In this document: piece by piece, positions 11,778 through 22,876 of the stretch
How positions within the stretch are numbered: the stretch's first letter is position 1
How the letters are laid out: the number at the start of each line of letters is the position of its first letter
Notes under the pieces: model-generated
Database searches by the model: none
The model's input: the letters and a program-made list of their open reading frames with translations, nothing else
What the model was told of the DNA's origin: nothing
Program-made: the position numbers and the translations under genes
Origin: Trichopria drosophilae
Taxonomy: Eukaryota > Arthropoda > Insecta > Hymenoptera > Diapriidae
DNA length: 64,000 nucleotides
NCBI GenBank assembly: GCA_030407085.1
Contig: CM059586.1
Location: forward strand, 18,494,001-18,558,000
Direction of reading: 5' to 3'

Positions 11778-12350
11778 TAAATGCCAAGATATTTTGTAAG
11801 TTTAACAATTTTAGCATTTTACAGTGACAATCTAATCCTTGCTGGCATGTAGATATGTGTAGAGTCAAATGTGTCTTTTTTGGGGATGCTATCCTCATAA
11901 CACCATTACGTTTGTTTTATCTACATTGTCTGTTAATTTATTTGCAGCGAACCATGATGTAATGTTTTGGAATTCATCTTTTGCAGTATAAAATGTTTTT
12001 CCCCATATTTGTTCTTCATAAACTATAACGGTGTCATCTGCATACATTATCATCTTTCCTTTTGTTAGTTCAAAGGTGTCATTGATATAGATGATAAATA
12101 AGATAGGTCCCAAAATTGTTCCCTGTGGAACACCGCGAGTAATAGTGGCTTCTTCGCGATTTGTTTCACCCACTTTCACACATTGTTTCCGATTATATAG
12201 GTAAGTTTCCAAAATGTCATAAATTTTTCCTCTAAAATCGTAATTGTATAATTTATCAAGCAATATCTTATGTTCTAAGGTGTCAAATGCTTTGGCTAGA
12301 TCAATGAAGATGCCAAGGCATGGTCCATTTATTTCAATTGCCTGATATAT

Positions 12351-14597
12351 GAGTAATTCCGCGATACTTTTAATATTTAGGAAACTGTATATTTACAAGA
12401 CGAATTTAATACAATTGATAAACAAAAAAATTTGTTTGATATGAATTAAATGTCGGAAAATATCATACAATAGTTTTGGTGGATGGAGAATAATTAGTTT
12501 TGCGTGAAAAAAATTGAAATTCGTCATATTTAAAGATTTGTGGAGGAAACTGTCCTATATTTCTTTTCTTTCGACCAAAAAATAAAATGTGCTTGTTTAT
12601 GAAAGACCGCACAAATTTTTCTGTACTATCATTTGATATTGTACTTCTAACCCATGTCATTTTTAAGAAGGTGCCTGCCTCCTAAATGAAATATAAAAAC
12701 AAAAATAAAAGAAACTAAATTTTCATAAAGAAAACATTTTTTTACATTTCATCGTTTGGAAAAAGTGCGTTTCGAGATTTCAAAAAAAGTAAAGCATGAG
12801 TGTATTCCTTACATAAAAACGGTTCAAACCACTCTTTTTACATTACCGTGCCACTCTACCCGAAAAAAATACGAGGCTTTGAAAAATGATATTATTTTTT
12901 ACTGGCACACTTTCTGTACAGTTTGAAAATCCCCAAAACCTATTGCTGTTTTTTTGTATGGTATATGGGCATTGTTCTAGAATTTTTAAACTTTATGTTG
13001 TCGCTCATTATGATACCTTAAAAATTTTAAATATAACTTTGCAACACGACAGCTCAACAAATTTTTGTTCGTTTTACATGTAATAAGTGTTTATTACTAA
13101 TTACAGATGTGTAGAAAACAATGAGAGTAAATAAAAGTAGTGAATTTGCCTGTTTTTGGTGCGCGACCCTCACATTTTTTCAGTTTTAACACTGAAACTT
13201 TTTGCACCTTTTTTTTATGGTCTGTGGTTTTTTGTGGAAGTATTTGTGGATGTAAACAAATGAAAAATCCTTAACTTAATGATGTGCCTCACTGAGGAAT
13301 AAAATTATATACCTTCAAACTTGCGAGATAACTTTTTTTTATAGTTGACAATTTAGCAATCAACCTTAGATAATTTTTTTCACATTGGTTTTTAAGAAAC
13401 CACACAACAGGGGTACATTACCTATATGATAAGAAGTAATTTGAGCCTTTGCCCGAATGTGTGCCACCTATGCATAAAAAATGCGACCACGTCAAACTTT
13501 AAATTTCCAAGCGAAACTCACTTTGAAAAATCAAATTATTTAATGGCACATCTACAATTTAGTTTCTAAGTTCTTTGGAATCATTGTGATCTTTTCTCCT
13601 AAGTTATTAAAGTATTTATAACTTTTGTGTTTTTTTAATACAACAAAAAACACACTTTTTGACAATAATAAAATGATTATTCTTTACAAATCGTTTTAAT
13701 TTTTTAGTATCCTTAATGTTAAATCATGTATTTGGATTTCAAATTTTAATGAAAACTGACTTTGGATTTGTAATCAGTGGCCTCAAAAACCCTAAAATAT
13801 CAAATTTTATAAAAATCAAAGAAATTTTGTAAAAATAGTCCGCCATATTTAATCCATTATTTTAAATTTGAATAACTATTAACTAGACGTTTAATTTTAT
13901 ATACTAGCTTCTAAAAATTAGGCCATAAGCAAAAGAACTGAATTTTTTATGTATATTAAACGTTACAAAACTAAAAACTAATTTTACGAGTAACGTTACA
14001 TGTTACATTAAACAAAAAAAATACATTGTGTATAAATGAGTCACGCAAGGTTTTTCCTGTTATTTGATCAATTCTAAAGCCAATAAAATTAATTTCATGA
14101 ATGTGCCTAAAAAAAAAAATGAAATTTTCTTCAACCTCAAAGTTTAAAAGTTCTAGAATAATGCCCATATTTCTAAGCGTCTATCACTAGTCTCAAGTCA
14201 ATATTATTTGCACCTGTCTGAAAAAAAGAGTGAACAAAAAATAATTACTGCATTATTATTATTTTGATTATTTTCGCTATATCTCCATGTTTCATATTTT
14301 TAGATTTACATGTACGAATAATTATTTTTTATCTTCAAGAGGCAAAAGTCCCCGAACTAATCAAATCGATTAAGAATTACAGATTCAACAAAGTTTTGAA
14401 AATGGATAATAAAATTATTTTGTTCAAAATTTTAAAGTTGCTCCTACAAAATGTGCGCTTTTTAAAAAATGTTGGCACCATCAAATTTTTGCTCTTCGTA
14501 TCACCTGAAATGAGAAAAATAACTTTACACGTGGGTGGAAGTAAAAAAAAAAATTCTTTTTTAAATGCCAAATATTAAAAGTGTCGCGGAATTACTC
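12351..14597. mobile_element. TIR element GAGTAATTCCGCGA in retrotransposon
   Basis: A 2,247-bp insertion with TIRs of about 28 bp (GAGTAATTCCGCGA and onward, one mismatch). It lies between ATAT sequences, inside the reverse-transcriptase gene. Removing it with one ATAT restores an open frame across the junction, which argues for a 4-bp duplication; a 6-bp ATATAT match is also present but would break the frame. Four-base duplications occur in Sola1/Sola2 and Chapaev transposons, but no transposase is present, so the assignment stays open. Another element (12967-14166) is nested inside. Confidence 0.75.
12967..14166. mobile_element. Nested element, GGGCATTGTTCTAGAA termini
   Basis: Inverted ends GGGCATTGTTCTAGAA (12967) and a complement ending AATGCCC (14166), AT on both sides. 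Same family as 1163-2408. The interior is AT-rich and non-coding. Small open frames on both strands here show no recognisable similarity. Confidence 0.6.
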
Positions 14598-14860
14598 ATA
14601 TATGTGAGAGAAGAGCAGTTAGTGCTGAGCTTGTTGATTTCCTTGTTCGAAATCCAAATTGCATACTATTTAATATATTTTCTTTATCTAAAAATGATAC
14701 TAGTCTTTCTTTTATAGCCATTTCAAATATTTTCGCAATTGTCGATATTAACGAAATCGGTCTATAATTAGCAGGTATGGATGGATCTCCGTTTTTGAAA
14801 ATAGAGATTATCACATTTTCCTCGATACATTTTACAAAACAATTCTACGAAAGTTCAAAA

Positions 14861-15125
14861 CATAAAAATCGTAGACATCTTAACTCGTAATTTGCATATT
14901 CGAAGACAAAAAAATCATGTCAAGATCGAGGAAATGTCAAGGTCTTACCTGTTTTCTTCGATTATATCATAGAAAAAACATTAAAAAATGTTACTTTGAG
15001 GTTATGACTCCAAATTATTCTAATATTGTAATTTAATAATATAATATGTTACATTCGTACTTTTTTAAACTTACTTTAAACTAACTTAGATTCAAATATA
15101 TTTCAATAGACAACTTCGAAGTACA
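14861..15125. other. 3' flank of PIH1D1
   Basis: AT-rich. An ATTAAA on the - strand (15032-15037) is a possible polyadenylation signal, about 90 bases downstream of the PIH1D1 stop. Nothing else seen. Confidence 0.4.
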
Positions 15126-18100
15126 CTAAAAAGCTTTAAGTTGAATCTGTAGCGGCATATTCAAACGTAATATCTGTAAAAAACCAAATAAATTAGAATT
15201 AAATTTCAAGATGACAATGAAATAAAATTACCTGAAGCGTATTGTCAAAGTACGCAGTTATTTTCTCTGTGTTAATACTCTGAGGTAGAAACGTGTCAAC
15301 TAAGTAACTGTCGGAAGCTTCGACGATTACACGATTGTTACTAACGTCAACTTGAATATCTTTTGTGTCTGCGACTGGTACTGTAAACAAACCGACTAAT
15401 TGGTTCGTTTCTTTCAATATTACATGAGTGCGTTTAACATTTTTTTTGTTTCCAGTGTTTTTAAGGTCCTTGGTATTGGTTGATTCGTTGCTGCCGAGTT
15501 CTTCGATCAATGGGCGATTTGGTTTTTTTACAGGACGATCTTGAATTTTAAATGTTTGTAATTTCCCTAATACCTATTAAAGACAAAATTTAGTTAAGAA
15601 ATCGATAAAATTTTTGTAAATTTTTCTAACCTTTCGATTTTTCAGTACAACGTGTTTCGATGTCACTATATTTTTCTCGTACTTGTCATTAATGGATTCT
15701 AGGATTATCGAAATGGTGAACCGCCAGAACAACTTTTTAACCATACACTTTTCGTAATATTTTTTATTTAGTACTACGTCAAAGGTTGATCTTGCAATCC
15801 CTTCTACAAAATTCATATAAATTGTATTGTTTAATAGAATTATTTCAAGAAATTTTAAAAGTACCGTTATCGTTCTCTTTTCTTTCGAAACCAATAGCCA
15901 TTGGAATAACGAAGGATGGTGAAGCATCAACCATTATTTGCATTAACTTTTCCTCGGATATGTCTTCTGCTTCCGGAACTTCCGGCGAGTGACAAATATT
16001 TATAAAAACTTTATCGTCATTTTCAAGCCATGATTTCACGCAAACACCTGTAATTTTAAAGATTTTTTATTATTGCTTGATAAAAGTCATTTGTTTGATT
16101 TAATGTTAAGAGTTTACCAGGAGACGGTTGAATTGTTTTATGCGGTATTGCCTGAGGATCATTTTGTAAAGCTTTGTACATCATTTCCAGTTGGTCCGTA
16201 CTTTGGTCATTCTAAAATAAATTATTAGATTATCAACACTAATAAAATAATTTAAAACATTGTATTGATGAATTGATGTTTTTTCTTTCATTTTACCACT
16301 CTGAGGTTCTTTTCTGACGAATTGCAAATTAACGTTTCTTAATAATTTCTAAGCCCTGCCGAAAAAATACTATAGAACACGATTCAGAAAACATATAGAG
16401 CACCATACAAATTATATTTATTAAAAAAAAAAGTTGCTAAATACATGAATATTTATGTTACAGAAATGTTGAGGGTATACAATTTTATTCAAAACTTCCG
16501 TCAAAACTAAAAAAAGTAAGAAATATTATGAATTCTGTGTAAATAGGCCTTGTCCCAATTTTAACTTTGTATGGTTTTTGCACAATTGAATAGTTTTTGC
16601 ACCATACAAAATTAAATTTAGGACAAGGTCTTTTTACACGGGATTCGCAATATTTCTTACTGTTTTAAGTTTTGACGGAAGTTTTTAATAAAATTGTAAG
16701 CTCTCAACATTTCTACAACGTAAATATTCAGGTATTTAGCTACTTTTTTTCTTAATAAATATAATTTGTATGGTGCTTTATATGTTTTCTGAATCGTGTT
16801 CTATAGTATTTTTTCGGCAGGGAGGGATGTACATTTTTTATTAATTTATTTATTTATTTATTAAACAGGATAAACCCTTTTTGATAACATAATGTACGTC
16901 AGTAAATACAAACTTAAAAATTAATAAAAAATAGCTCCAAAATAAAAATATAACAATATTTTTACTTTATTTATTACTTTTTATTACTTTTTACAATATT
17001 TTTAACAATATATAAATAATAAATAAATATTTATTTATTTTTTATTTATTGAGATACCAGGTAACAGTGTATAACACCCAGTAAACGAAAAAAGATTGAA
17101 AAGTATTAAAAAGGGATCAATTGGGATTAAAATGAGACTACTTTTAATTCATTTTGTTCAAAAAAGTGATTAGAGTGGTTTTGAATTCTAGTAAATTCCA
17201 AAGTAGGTATATAAATTGAAATTATTGAATCCCTGTGAATCCTCCTCGAATAATAGTTGTGAAAATCAATCCCCTTGAATGGCATAACTGGGATTGAAAA
17301 ACGTATGTTTCAATCCCTGTGAATTCCACATCTGCCAGTATCGTTTAAATACCATTTCTGGAATTAAAAATTCCTTTCTTGCATCCCCTTGAATACCATT
17401 TTATGTTTGTTACATTTTTTTGAATAAATATTACCAATATTTGATCCCAGTAAACGAAAAAAGATTGAAAGGTATTAGAAGGGGATTAATGGAGATTAAA
17501 ATTTGATTGTTTTTATCTCATTTTGTTCAAAAAGGTATTGGAATGATTTTTAATCCCAATAAAACCCCAATTATGCAAAGAATTTTGACTTATTGAATCC
17601 CCTCAAATGCGGTTCTATAAACGGCCATCAAAATTAATTCCAGCGAATACAAGTTTTGGAATTAAAAAATATTTCATTGAATCCCCTGAAATTCCTTCCA
17701 TTAAAAAATACCATTCAATACCAAATATGACATAAAGGAATGTATTACTGAATCCCCTCGAAATCTATCAATTACCACTTCAAAATTAATTCCACTGTAT
17801 TCCATATTTGGAATTCAAACTAATTTTAATGAATTCCCTTAACTAACCATGGCCCTAAATTAATTTTGAATTCCAGCCCAGAATTGCAAAAGATATATTA
17901 TGGATCCTCTTGAATACCAACGATTTCAAAAATTAAAACTTATCCCAACGGATACCAAATTTGGAATTGTGTTCAGCGAATACTGAATTTACTATTATGA
18001 TAAAATTATTAAAAACATAAATAATGCCCATTGAATAGATGCACGAGTTCATAAAATTATATGTAAATTAACTTTTGTTTCATATAACAAAAATTTGAAA

Positions 18101-21100
18101 CAACATATTTTCGAGCGCGAAAAAAAGATTAAAAAAATGTTTTATGTGTTTAAATTATTTTATATACACGCAGAAAAAGACAAACTCTTTGTTTCGATTG
18201 TTTTTAAAGTAAATAATTCAGTGAAATTTCGCTGTGAATTGTGGTATTTAATGTATTTTAGCCTGCCCGAATACATTATTATATAAACACCTAGAAAAAT
18301 TCTCTACTTTCTGTTTCAACTATTCGTTATTTTTTCATTATTTCACAACATTGAGTGTGGCCGAGTGGTTGCGCTTCGAACTTGCTGCGCAGAGGACTGT
18401 GGTTCGATTCTCGGTCGAAGCGAATCTGTTTTTTTTTTTAATTTATTGATTTGGGATTATATGGGATTAAAAAAGATAGAATTATTTTAATTTCAATACT
18501 AACAAAAAAGGGATTAAAAATTTTGAATCACTTTTAACCTTTTTTTCGTTTACTGGGCAAATAAAATGACACTGTCGCAGTACTTAGCACATTGTATCTA
18601 GTATACTGCAGACTTACACCGAAAAAGTAAAGCTAATATCTAAGGAAAGAAAAGTTTTCCATGTATATTGTGATGTGACAGAAATTGAAATCACAATAGA
18701 TAAAACAATATAACAAAATAACGTAGAATATAAGTGAATAAAATATAGCAAATTGCATACATTATGCACATTATCTAGTACCAAATTACAAAGTTGTCAA
18801 TAATTTGGTTTTGTTTGACTGAAAATCAAAAAGTCAGAAATTCAAAAATTAAAGTCATTTTGTATGCTACCTCACTGTAATTGTGAGAATGAGCTGGATT
18901 CTAAAAAAGCAGAATTATAAGAAATTCTTAAAAAACATTCGTTAGCTCGTTAATGTAGACCTTAAAAAAGTGGAATGGACAAATCGATTGAGATTCAATA
19001 GTCTATATTAAAAGTAATTTTTGAGAACTTATTATTTATTTATTTATTGGAAATAAATGGGCGTTAAACACCCCAGAATACAATGTTTTTAACAAAAATA
19101 TATATAGTCGCTCTTCTAAATACTATTTATAACAAATCATATAAAACTTAAACATAATGAATTAACCCTTTCCGTCACAGTGTGCCACCTTTTCTTTGTT
19201 AGTTTTTTCACATTTAAAAATCAGTCTCTCATGTTTTTTAAGTCGTGATTCATTTTCTACATAGCTAAGGCATTTATTTATTAAAAGCACGACATCGCAC
19301 ATATTAAAATACTATAGTTAATTAGTTATAAAGAAAAATATACCAAAGAATAAGTAGTTTTTGAAAAAAAAAAGCGTTTATAAAAAATAATTCCCTACAA
19401 ACATAAACGGATAACTTGTTATTTATACGTTTTTGAGGTCGCTGAATACGATTCTGATGTCGGTTATCAAAAATTCAAAATGGCGGATCCAATATGGCGG
19501 ACAAAAATGTGAAAATTAACGAAATTCGCTTGAAAAAAGTTACTCGGGAGGTTTCGGGGTCGCTAAATACGAATCTGATGTTAGTTTTCAAAAATTCATA
19601 ACGGCGGATCCAGCAATATGTACTGAAAATAAGGATTAATTTCTATAATAAAATATTTTTAAAAAATACAACAAATACAAACAAAAAAATACAAAAAAAA
19701 AACAAAAAAAGAAGTGGATCCATAATCTCGTCACGTCCTCGTCGTTGGAGCTAGCGAGATGATCAAGAAAAATAATCGGATTCTCAATTATCATGTCCGC
19801 CATATTGGATAAGCTACTTCAACATTTCAGAAATTGACATCAGATTCGTATTCACCGACCCGGAATTTCTCCGAGTAACTTTTTTCAAGCAAATTCCGTG
19901 AAAAGAAAAATGCGTGACTGAAAGGGTTAATAGTTTTCTTTTACAATTAGAGGCGTATAAGGAAAGGGAATTTTGTTTGCGAAGATCTTCAGAAAGAAAG
20001 TTCCACACACGAGTTAACCGAAATATTGGCGAATAAAAGCAGTAGTTTGTTTTGCAATTTCTCTCGTACAGTACTCTAACATTACGGTGTTGGCCGCCAA
20101 ACGAATAGACCCCTACGGTCAGGGGATTTAATATGGTCATACAAAATCTTACGAACCAGAATACTATCGTTTGGGATATCAAATTTCTTAGATATGTCAT
20201 GAAAATCATGAGAGGAAAAGTGTAATGGTTGATCAGATTTGTAAGAGAGAAATCACAAAAATTTCCTTTGAGTGGACTCTAGAAGTTTTTTGTCGATTAA
20301 GGTATAGGGACTCCAAACAGGAGAGGCATACAGCAAATTAGGTAATACAAGAGTTTTATAAATGTTGATAATGGCGGACGTATCCTTAAAAACTTTTGTT
20401 GATCTGATTACAAAGCCTAGGGACTTAAAAGCCTTAAGAACAACATCATTTATATGTTTATTAAAAGATAATGTTTTATCGGTGATAACGCCAAGATCCC
20501 GAATAGAGTCAACAGAATCAAGAATAGTGTTGTTAATACGATAAGTGTGATGAATATATGTAGAAGTTCTAAAAAGTCTTAATACTTTACATTTTGAAAT
20601 ATTGAGAGACAGTTTGCTGTACACCACTCCTGAAGATTGTTTTGAAGATTATATGCATCATGAAACGTTTTAATAGATGCAAATATCTTCAAGTCATCTG
20701 CATATAAAAGATATTTCGAAAACTGAAATTTAGCACCAATATCGTTTATGAACAAAATAAATAATAATGGACCAAGATGCAATCCTTGAGGCACTCCCGA
20801 AGGTACCGAAAATGATTTAGATTTATCGCCTTTCAATCGAACCATTATCTTTGTAAAATAAAAATATACTGTAAATTATTATTAAATCTCCTTTTGATTC
20901 ACTTAGGTTTCAAGATGACTTAGACAATTTGTCAGACTGGTGTATTCGCAATAGTTTATCACTCAATCTAACTAAGTGTAAGCACTTAACTTTTACCAGG
21001 AAAACTCGTGAAACTGAAAACAGATATAGCATCGATAACACTACTTTGGAAAATGTCTCAGTTATACGAGACCTGGGGATAACTTTCAATAGTTCCTTAA

Positions 21101-22266
21101 CCTTCAATGAACATCTAAGTGAGGTTGTAAATAAGGCATATAGGTCACTTGGATTCCTCATTAGAACTACCAGATCATTTAATGACACTTCTACAATAAT
21201 TTACTTGTACAAAACCTTAGTAAGATCTGTTTTATTGTTTAGCTCACAAATTTGGTCACCTTATACGCAGTTAGGTATCAATTATTTGGAATCTATACAA
21301 AAAAAGTTTATACGTTTCCTATCATTTAAAACAGACCATCCAATGCATTATTTCGATCACAACTTTTCATCTTTCTCTGAGGAATTTAAGTTACCAACTA
21401 TTGCCTCTTTGCACACTTACAATGATTGTGCATTTACAAGAAGTGTTTTAACTGGTAATATCAAGTCTCCTGAGATCGTGTCACTGTTCTCTCATAGACA
21501 CCAGGGGTACGATACCAGGAGTTTTCGTCCACTGTACGAAGGAGCTGCTAAGAGCAATACATCTTTCTTCTCGGTTGTGAATCGTTTAAGAAGAACTTGG
21601 AATACTCTGTCAACACTTCTTTTTTTATTAAATGCAAAGATGATGTCCTTTGCTTCTACGATAGTTGAATTTTTGTTCTTAATATATATGTTTATTTACT
21701 TTGTTATTCCTGGCGGCAATTCTACAATTCTACGTTTATTATGTAATTATATTTTTGTACTTGGGCGTTTTCGCTCATCTCAAACTGAAAATAAATAAAT
21801 AAATAAATAAAAATTAATTAACATAACAAAAATAGAAATTTTACACTGAACGGAATACTGGCTGCATTTCCAGTATTAATAGATTAATACGCATCGGAAA
21901 TAGTGGAAGCTGTCCGCCTTTATACAGACTTTCCTTTCCTAGCTTTAAAACGCTAGCCAAAAATAATTATTTACTCGATTTTTGTTAAACAATGTTATTA
22001 ATCTTATTTTATTGGAAAAAATTGTTGTAATTGTTTTATACTTTTATTTTCTTTACCTTATGTTGTAAATATTGATATTATTTTATACGGAGGCAACATG
22101 TATCAAATAGATTATTATATTTGTAATTATCAGGAATTATAATGCCTGTTTGTTGAAATAAACACAATACAACATTTTTTAAATAAAGTTTAATACTTAC
22201 TGAAATAATTTGTAGTTTTTCGTTTACTGCAGTCTCATCAACATCAAGTTTTATACTCTTCGACAT
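15126..22266 (-). CDS. PIH1D1: PIH1D1, R2TP complex subunit
   Basis: Adaptor of the R2TP/HSP90 co-chaperone (with RUVBL1/2 and RPAP3) that assembles snoRNPs, PIKK kinases and RNA polymerases. Six exons in transcription order: 22266-22201, 16211-16118, 16047-15865, 15800-15631, 15573-15232 and 15173-15126. They join in frame to 300 residues; the vertebrate protein is about 290. The PIH domain (about 54-171) shows PSPGVCVKSWL, KVFINICHSPEVP and the C-terminal NDKYE; K58 and K66 sit where the phospho-ligand-binding lysines of human PIH1D1 lie. A CS-like beta domain (about 210-300) ends in RLNMPLQIQL. Intron 1 is 6 kb and packed with transposons, while the other introns are 48-70 bases. It is divergent from shutdown, start codons 610 bp apart. 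I chose the ATG at 22266 because it gives the only short exon with a proper donor in phase; exon 1 is the least certain part. Confidence 0.92.
16354..16822. mobile_element. Foldback element CCCTGCCGAAAAAATAC, 2-bp TSD
   Basis: A 469-bp near-perfect foldback with arms of about 200 bp, starting CCCTGCCGAAAAAATAC and ending with its complement, flanked by AG on both sides (16352-16353, 16823-16824). A decayed relative with an internal MITE is at about 52202-52958. Located in PIH1D1 intron 1. Confidence 0.85.
16836..17065. repeat. TTTA-type low-complexity DNA
   Basis: Runs of TTTATT and TTATTTA with AT-rich filler, probably decayed retrotransposon tails or microsatellite. No gene. Confidence 0.6.
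17077..18557. mobile_element. Word-iterated element CCCAGTAAACGAAAAAAG
   Basis: Begins CCCAGTAAACGAAAAAAG and ends with a diverged complement CGTTTACTGGG, flanked by CA on both sides (17075-17076, 18558-18559). The interior repeats a degenerate word, GGGATTGAAAT or its complement. A second left terminus lies at 17446 (CCCAGTAAACGAAAAAAG again), so the left half is duplicated or one element sits in another. Near the right end is a tRNA-like module (18356-18439). Confidence 0.75.
18356..18439 (+). other. tRNA-derived SINE-like module inside a DNA element
   Basis: Box A-like TGGCCGAGTGGTTG (18358-18371), box B GGTTCGATTC (18401-18410) and a T run (18429-18439). The overall layout resembles a class II tRNA (Leu/Ser type), but I cannot fold clean acceptor or T stems, so it is unlikely to be an active tRNA gene. 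It shares CTCGGTCGA next to box B with the module at 116-206. Confidence 0.55.
18560..19030. other. PIH1D1 intron 1, no feature
   Basis: AT-rich intronic sequence. I see no gene, tandem repeat or clear element. Confidence 0.5.
19031..20870 (-). pseudogene. Non-LTR retrotransposon fragment (LINE), - strand
   Basis: A 5'-truncated LINE. Reverse-transcriptase motifs SGVPQGLHLGPLLF and YLLYADDLK (20579-20845) are followed, after a frameshift, by SLNISKCK, RDLGVITDKTLSF and VWSPYT (20253-20627), and then by a C-terminal region in other frames (to about 19931). Its 3' tail resumes at 19165 beyond a piggyBac-type insertion and ends in a TTAT-type tail (about 19031). It lies in PIH1D1 intron 1, in the same orientation as the gene. 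Not functional. Confidence 0.8.
19166..19926. mobile_element. piggyBac-type MITE with TTAA duplications
   Basis: A 761-bp insertion flanked by TTAA (19162-19165 and 19927-19930), with ends CCCTTTCCGTCAC and CCCTTTCAGTCAC. A CCC-initial terminus plus TTAA target is the piggyBac signature. It interrupts the LINE fragment at 19031-20870. It carries copies of the dispersed ATGGCGGATCCAATATGGCG repeat seen in several other places in the window. Confidence 0.75.
20905..21815 (+). pseudogene. Non-LTR retrotransposon fragment (LINE), + strand
   Basis: A 5'-truncated LINE in the opposite orientation, joined 5'-to-5' with the - strand fragment to its left. The open stretch reads SLNLTKCKHLTF, RDLGITFNSSLTF, SLGFLIR, QIWSPYT and then the C-terminal HHRQGYDTRS-like block, ending in an AAAT tail (about 21797-21815). 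It starts downstream of the catalytic YADD, so it cannot be active. It is a different subfamily from its neighbour, as the shared region differs at many residues. Confidence 0.8.
21816..22200. other. PIH1D1 intron 1, gene-proximal end
   Basis: AT-rich sequence between the retrotransposon tail and exon 1 of PIH1D1. No feature seen. Confidence 0.5.
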
Positions 22267-22876
22267 GTTTGCTACAACTACGTTTAGTATTTATTACAAT
22301 TTTATAATCTTCACAATACGAACCAATAAAATGTTTAATATTCGTAAATCATTTAACAAATTGTAATTAATTACTTTCGTAAAATTTATTTTATATTTAA
22401 AATAAAGAAATAACAATTTCTAAATCCTAATAAATACCATTTTTTTTTCTTTTTTAATATTCAGCAAAAAATGTTTGATTAAAATTCAGATAAATTTTTA
22501 ACATACATAAAACAAAAAAATATTGAATTTAATTAGCAGCAAATAAATTTTTTCCAACAAGTAAACATGAAAACACTTACTAAGGCAGATCACTAATTTA
22601 TATAATTTTGTTGTTTACAACAATTGTAAAACAATAAAAAAGTATTGTTTTTATACAACTAAAAAACGAGGTGTTTATATTTCTCGTTTCCCCCGCTTTC
22701 AGGTTAGGTTGTATTTTGGAAATCTGCGCAAGCGTATATTTACTGGCACATGTTTTGGCCTGTAAATTGTAAATAAAAGAACCGCAGAACAATTAAAGTG
22801 AACATTTGTTCTAGAAACATCGTTCTCGATCAGACAAATTCATTTAAAAAGAATATCTTCGATTAAAACGAACAAA
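22267..22876. promoter_or_regulatory. Bidirectional promoter spacer PIH1D1 / shutdown
   Basis: These 610 bp separate the start codons of two divergently transcribed genes, so both promoters must lie here. The sequence is AT-rich, with one GC-richer patch containing aggttaggttg (22702-22712). I found no clear TATA or initiator for either gene. No transposon insertion is visible in the spacer, in contrast to the DNA on both sides. Confidence 0.55.

Larger units (their letters stand above)
10421..14860 (-). pseudogene. Non-LTR retrotransposon RT, split by four DNA elements
   Basis: Reverse-transcriptase half of a LINE on the - strand. The order is FKNGD and NYRPISLIS (14596-14860), then FIDLAKAFDTLEHK, TRGVPQGTILGPILF and the catalytic MYADDTVIV (11895-12350), then KYLGIYLDFRLKWN, then a C-terminal region ending at a stop near 10421. 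The coding stretches are separated by DNA elements at 12351-14597, 11527-11777, 11097-11359 and 10622-10883. Removing each element together with one copy of its flanking duplication rejoins the frame, exactly for 11527 (giving KYLGIYLD) and 10622, and with a 2-base slip for 11097. The 5' end is truncated near 14860, and a 3' untranslated tail continues to about 9845. CR1/jockey-like by its motifs. Inactive. Confidence 0.85.

Noticed and set aside
16836..17060. TTTATT repeats considered as a CRISPR-like array or regulatory array
   Set aside because: Irregular low-complexity DNA in a eukaryotic intron, with no constant repeat/spacer struct.
18356..18439. Functional tRNA gene
   Set aside because: Boxes A and B and a T run are present, but I could not fold consistent acceptor and T stems, and a sibling copy exists in another element.
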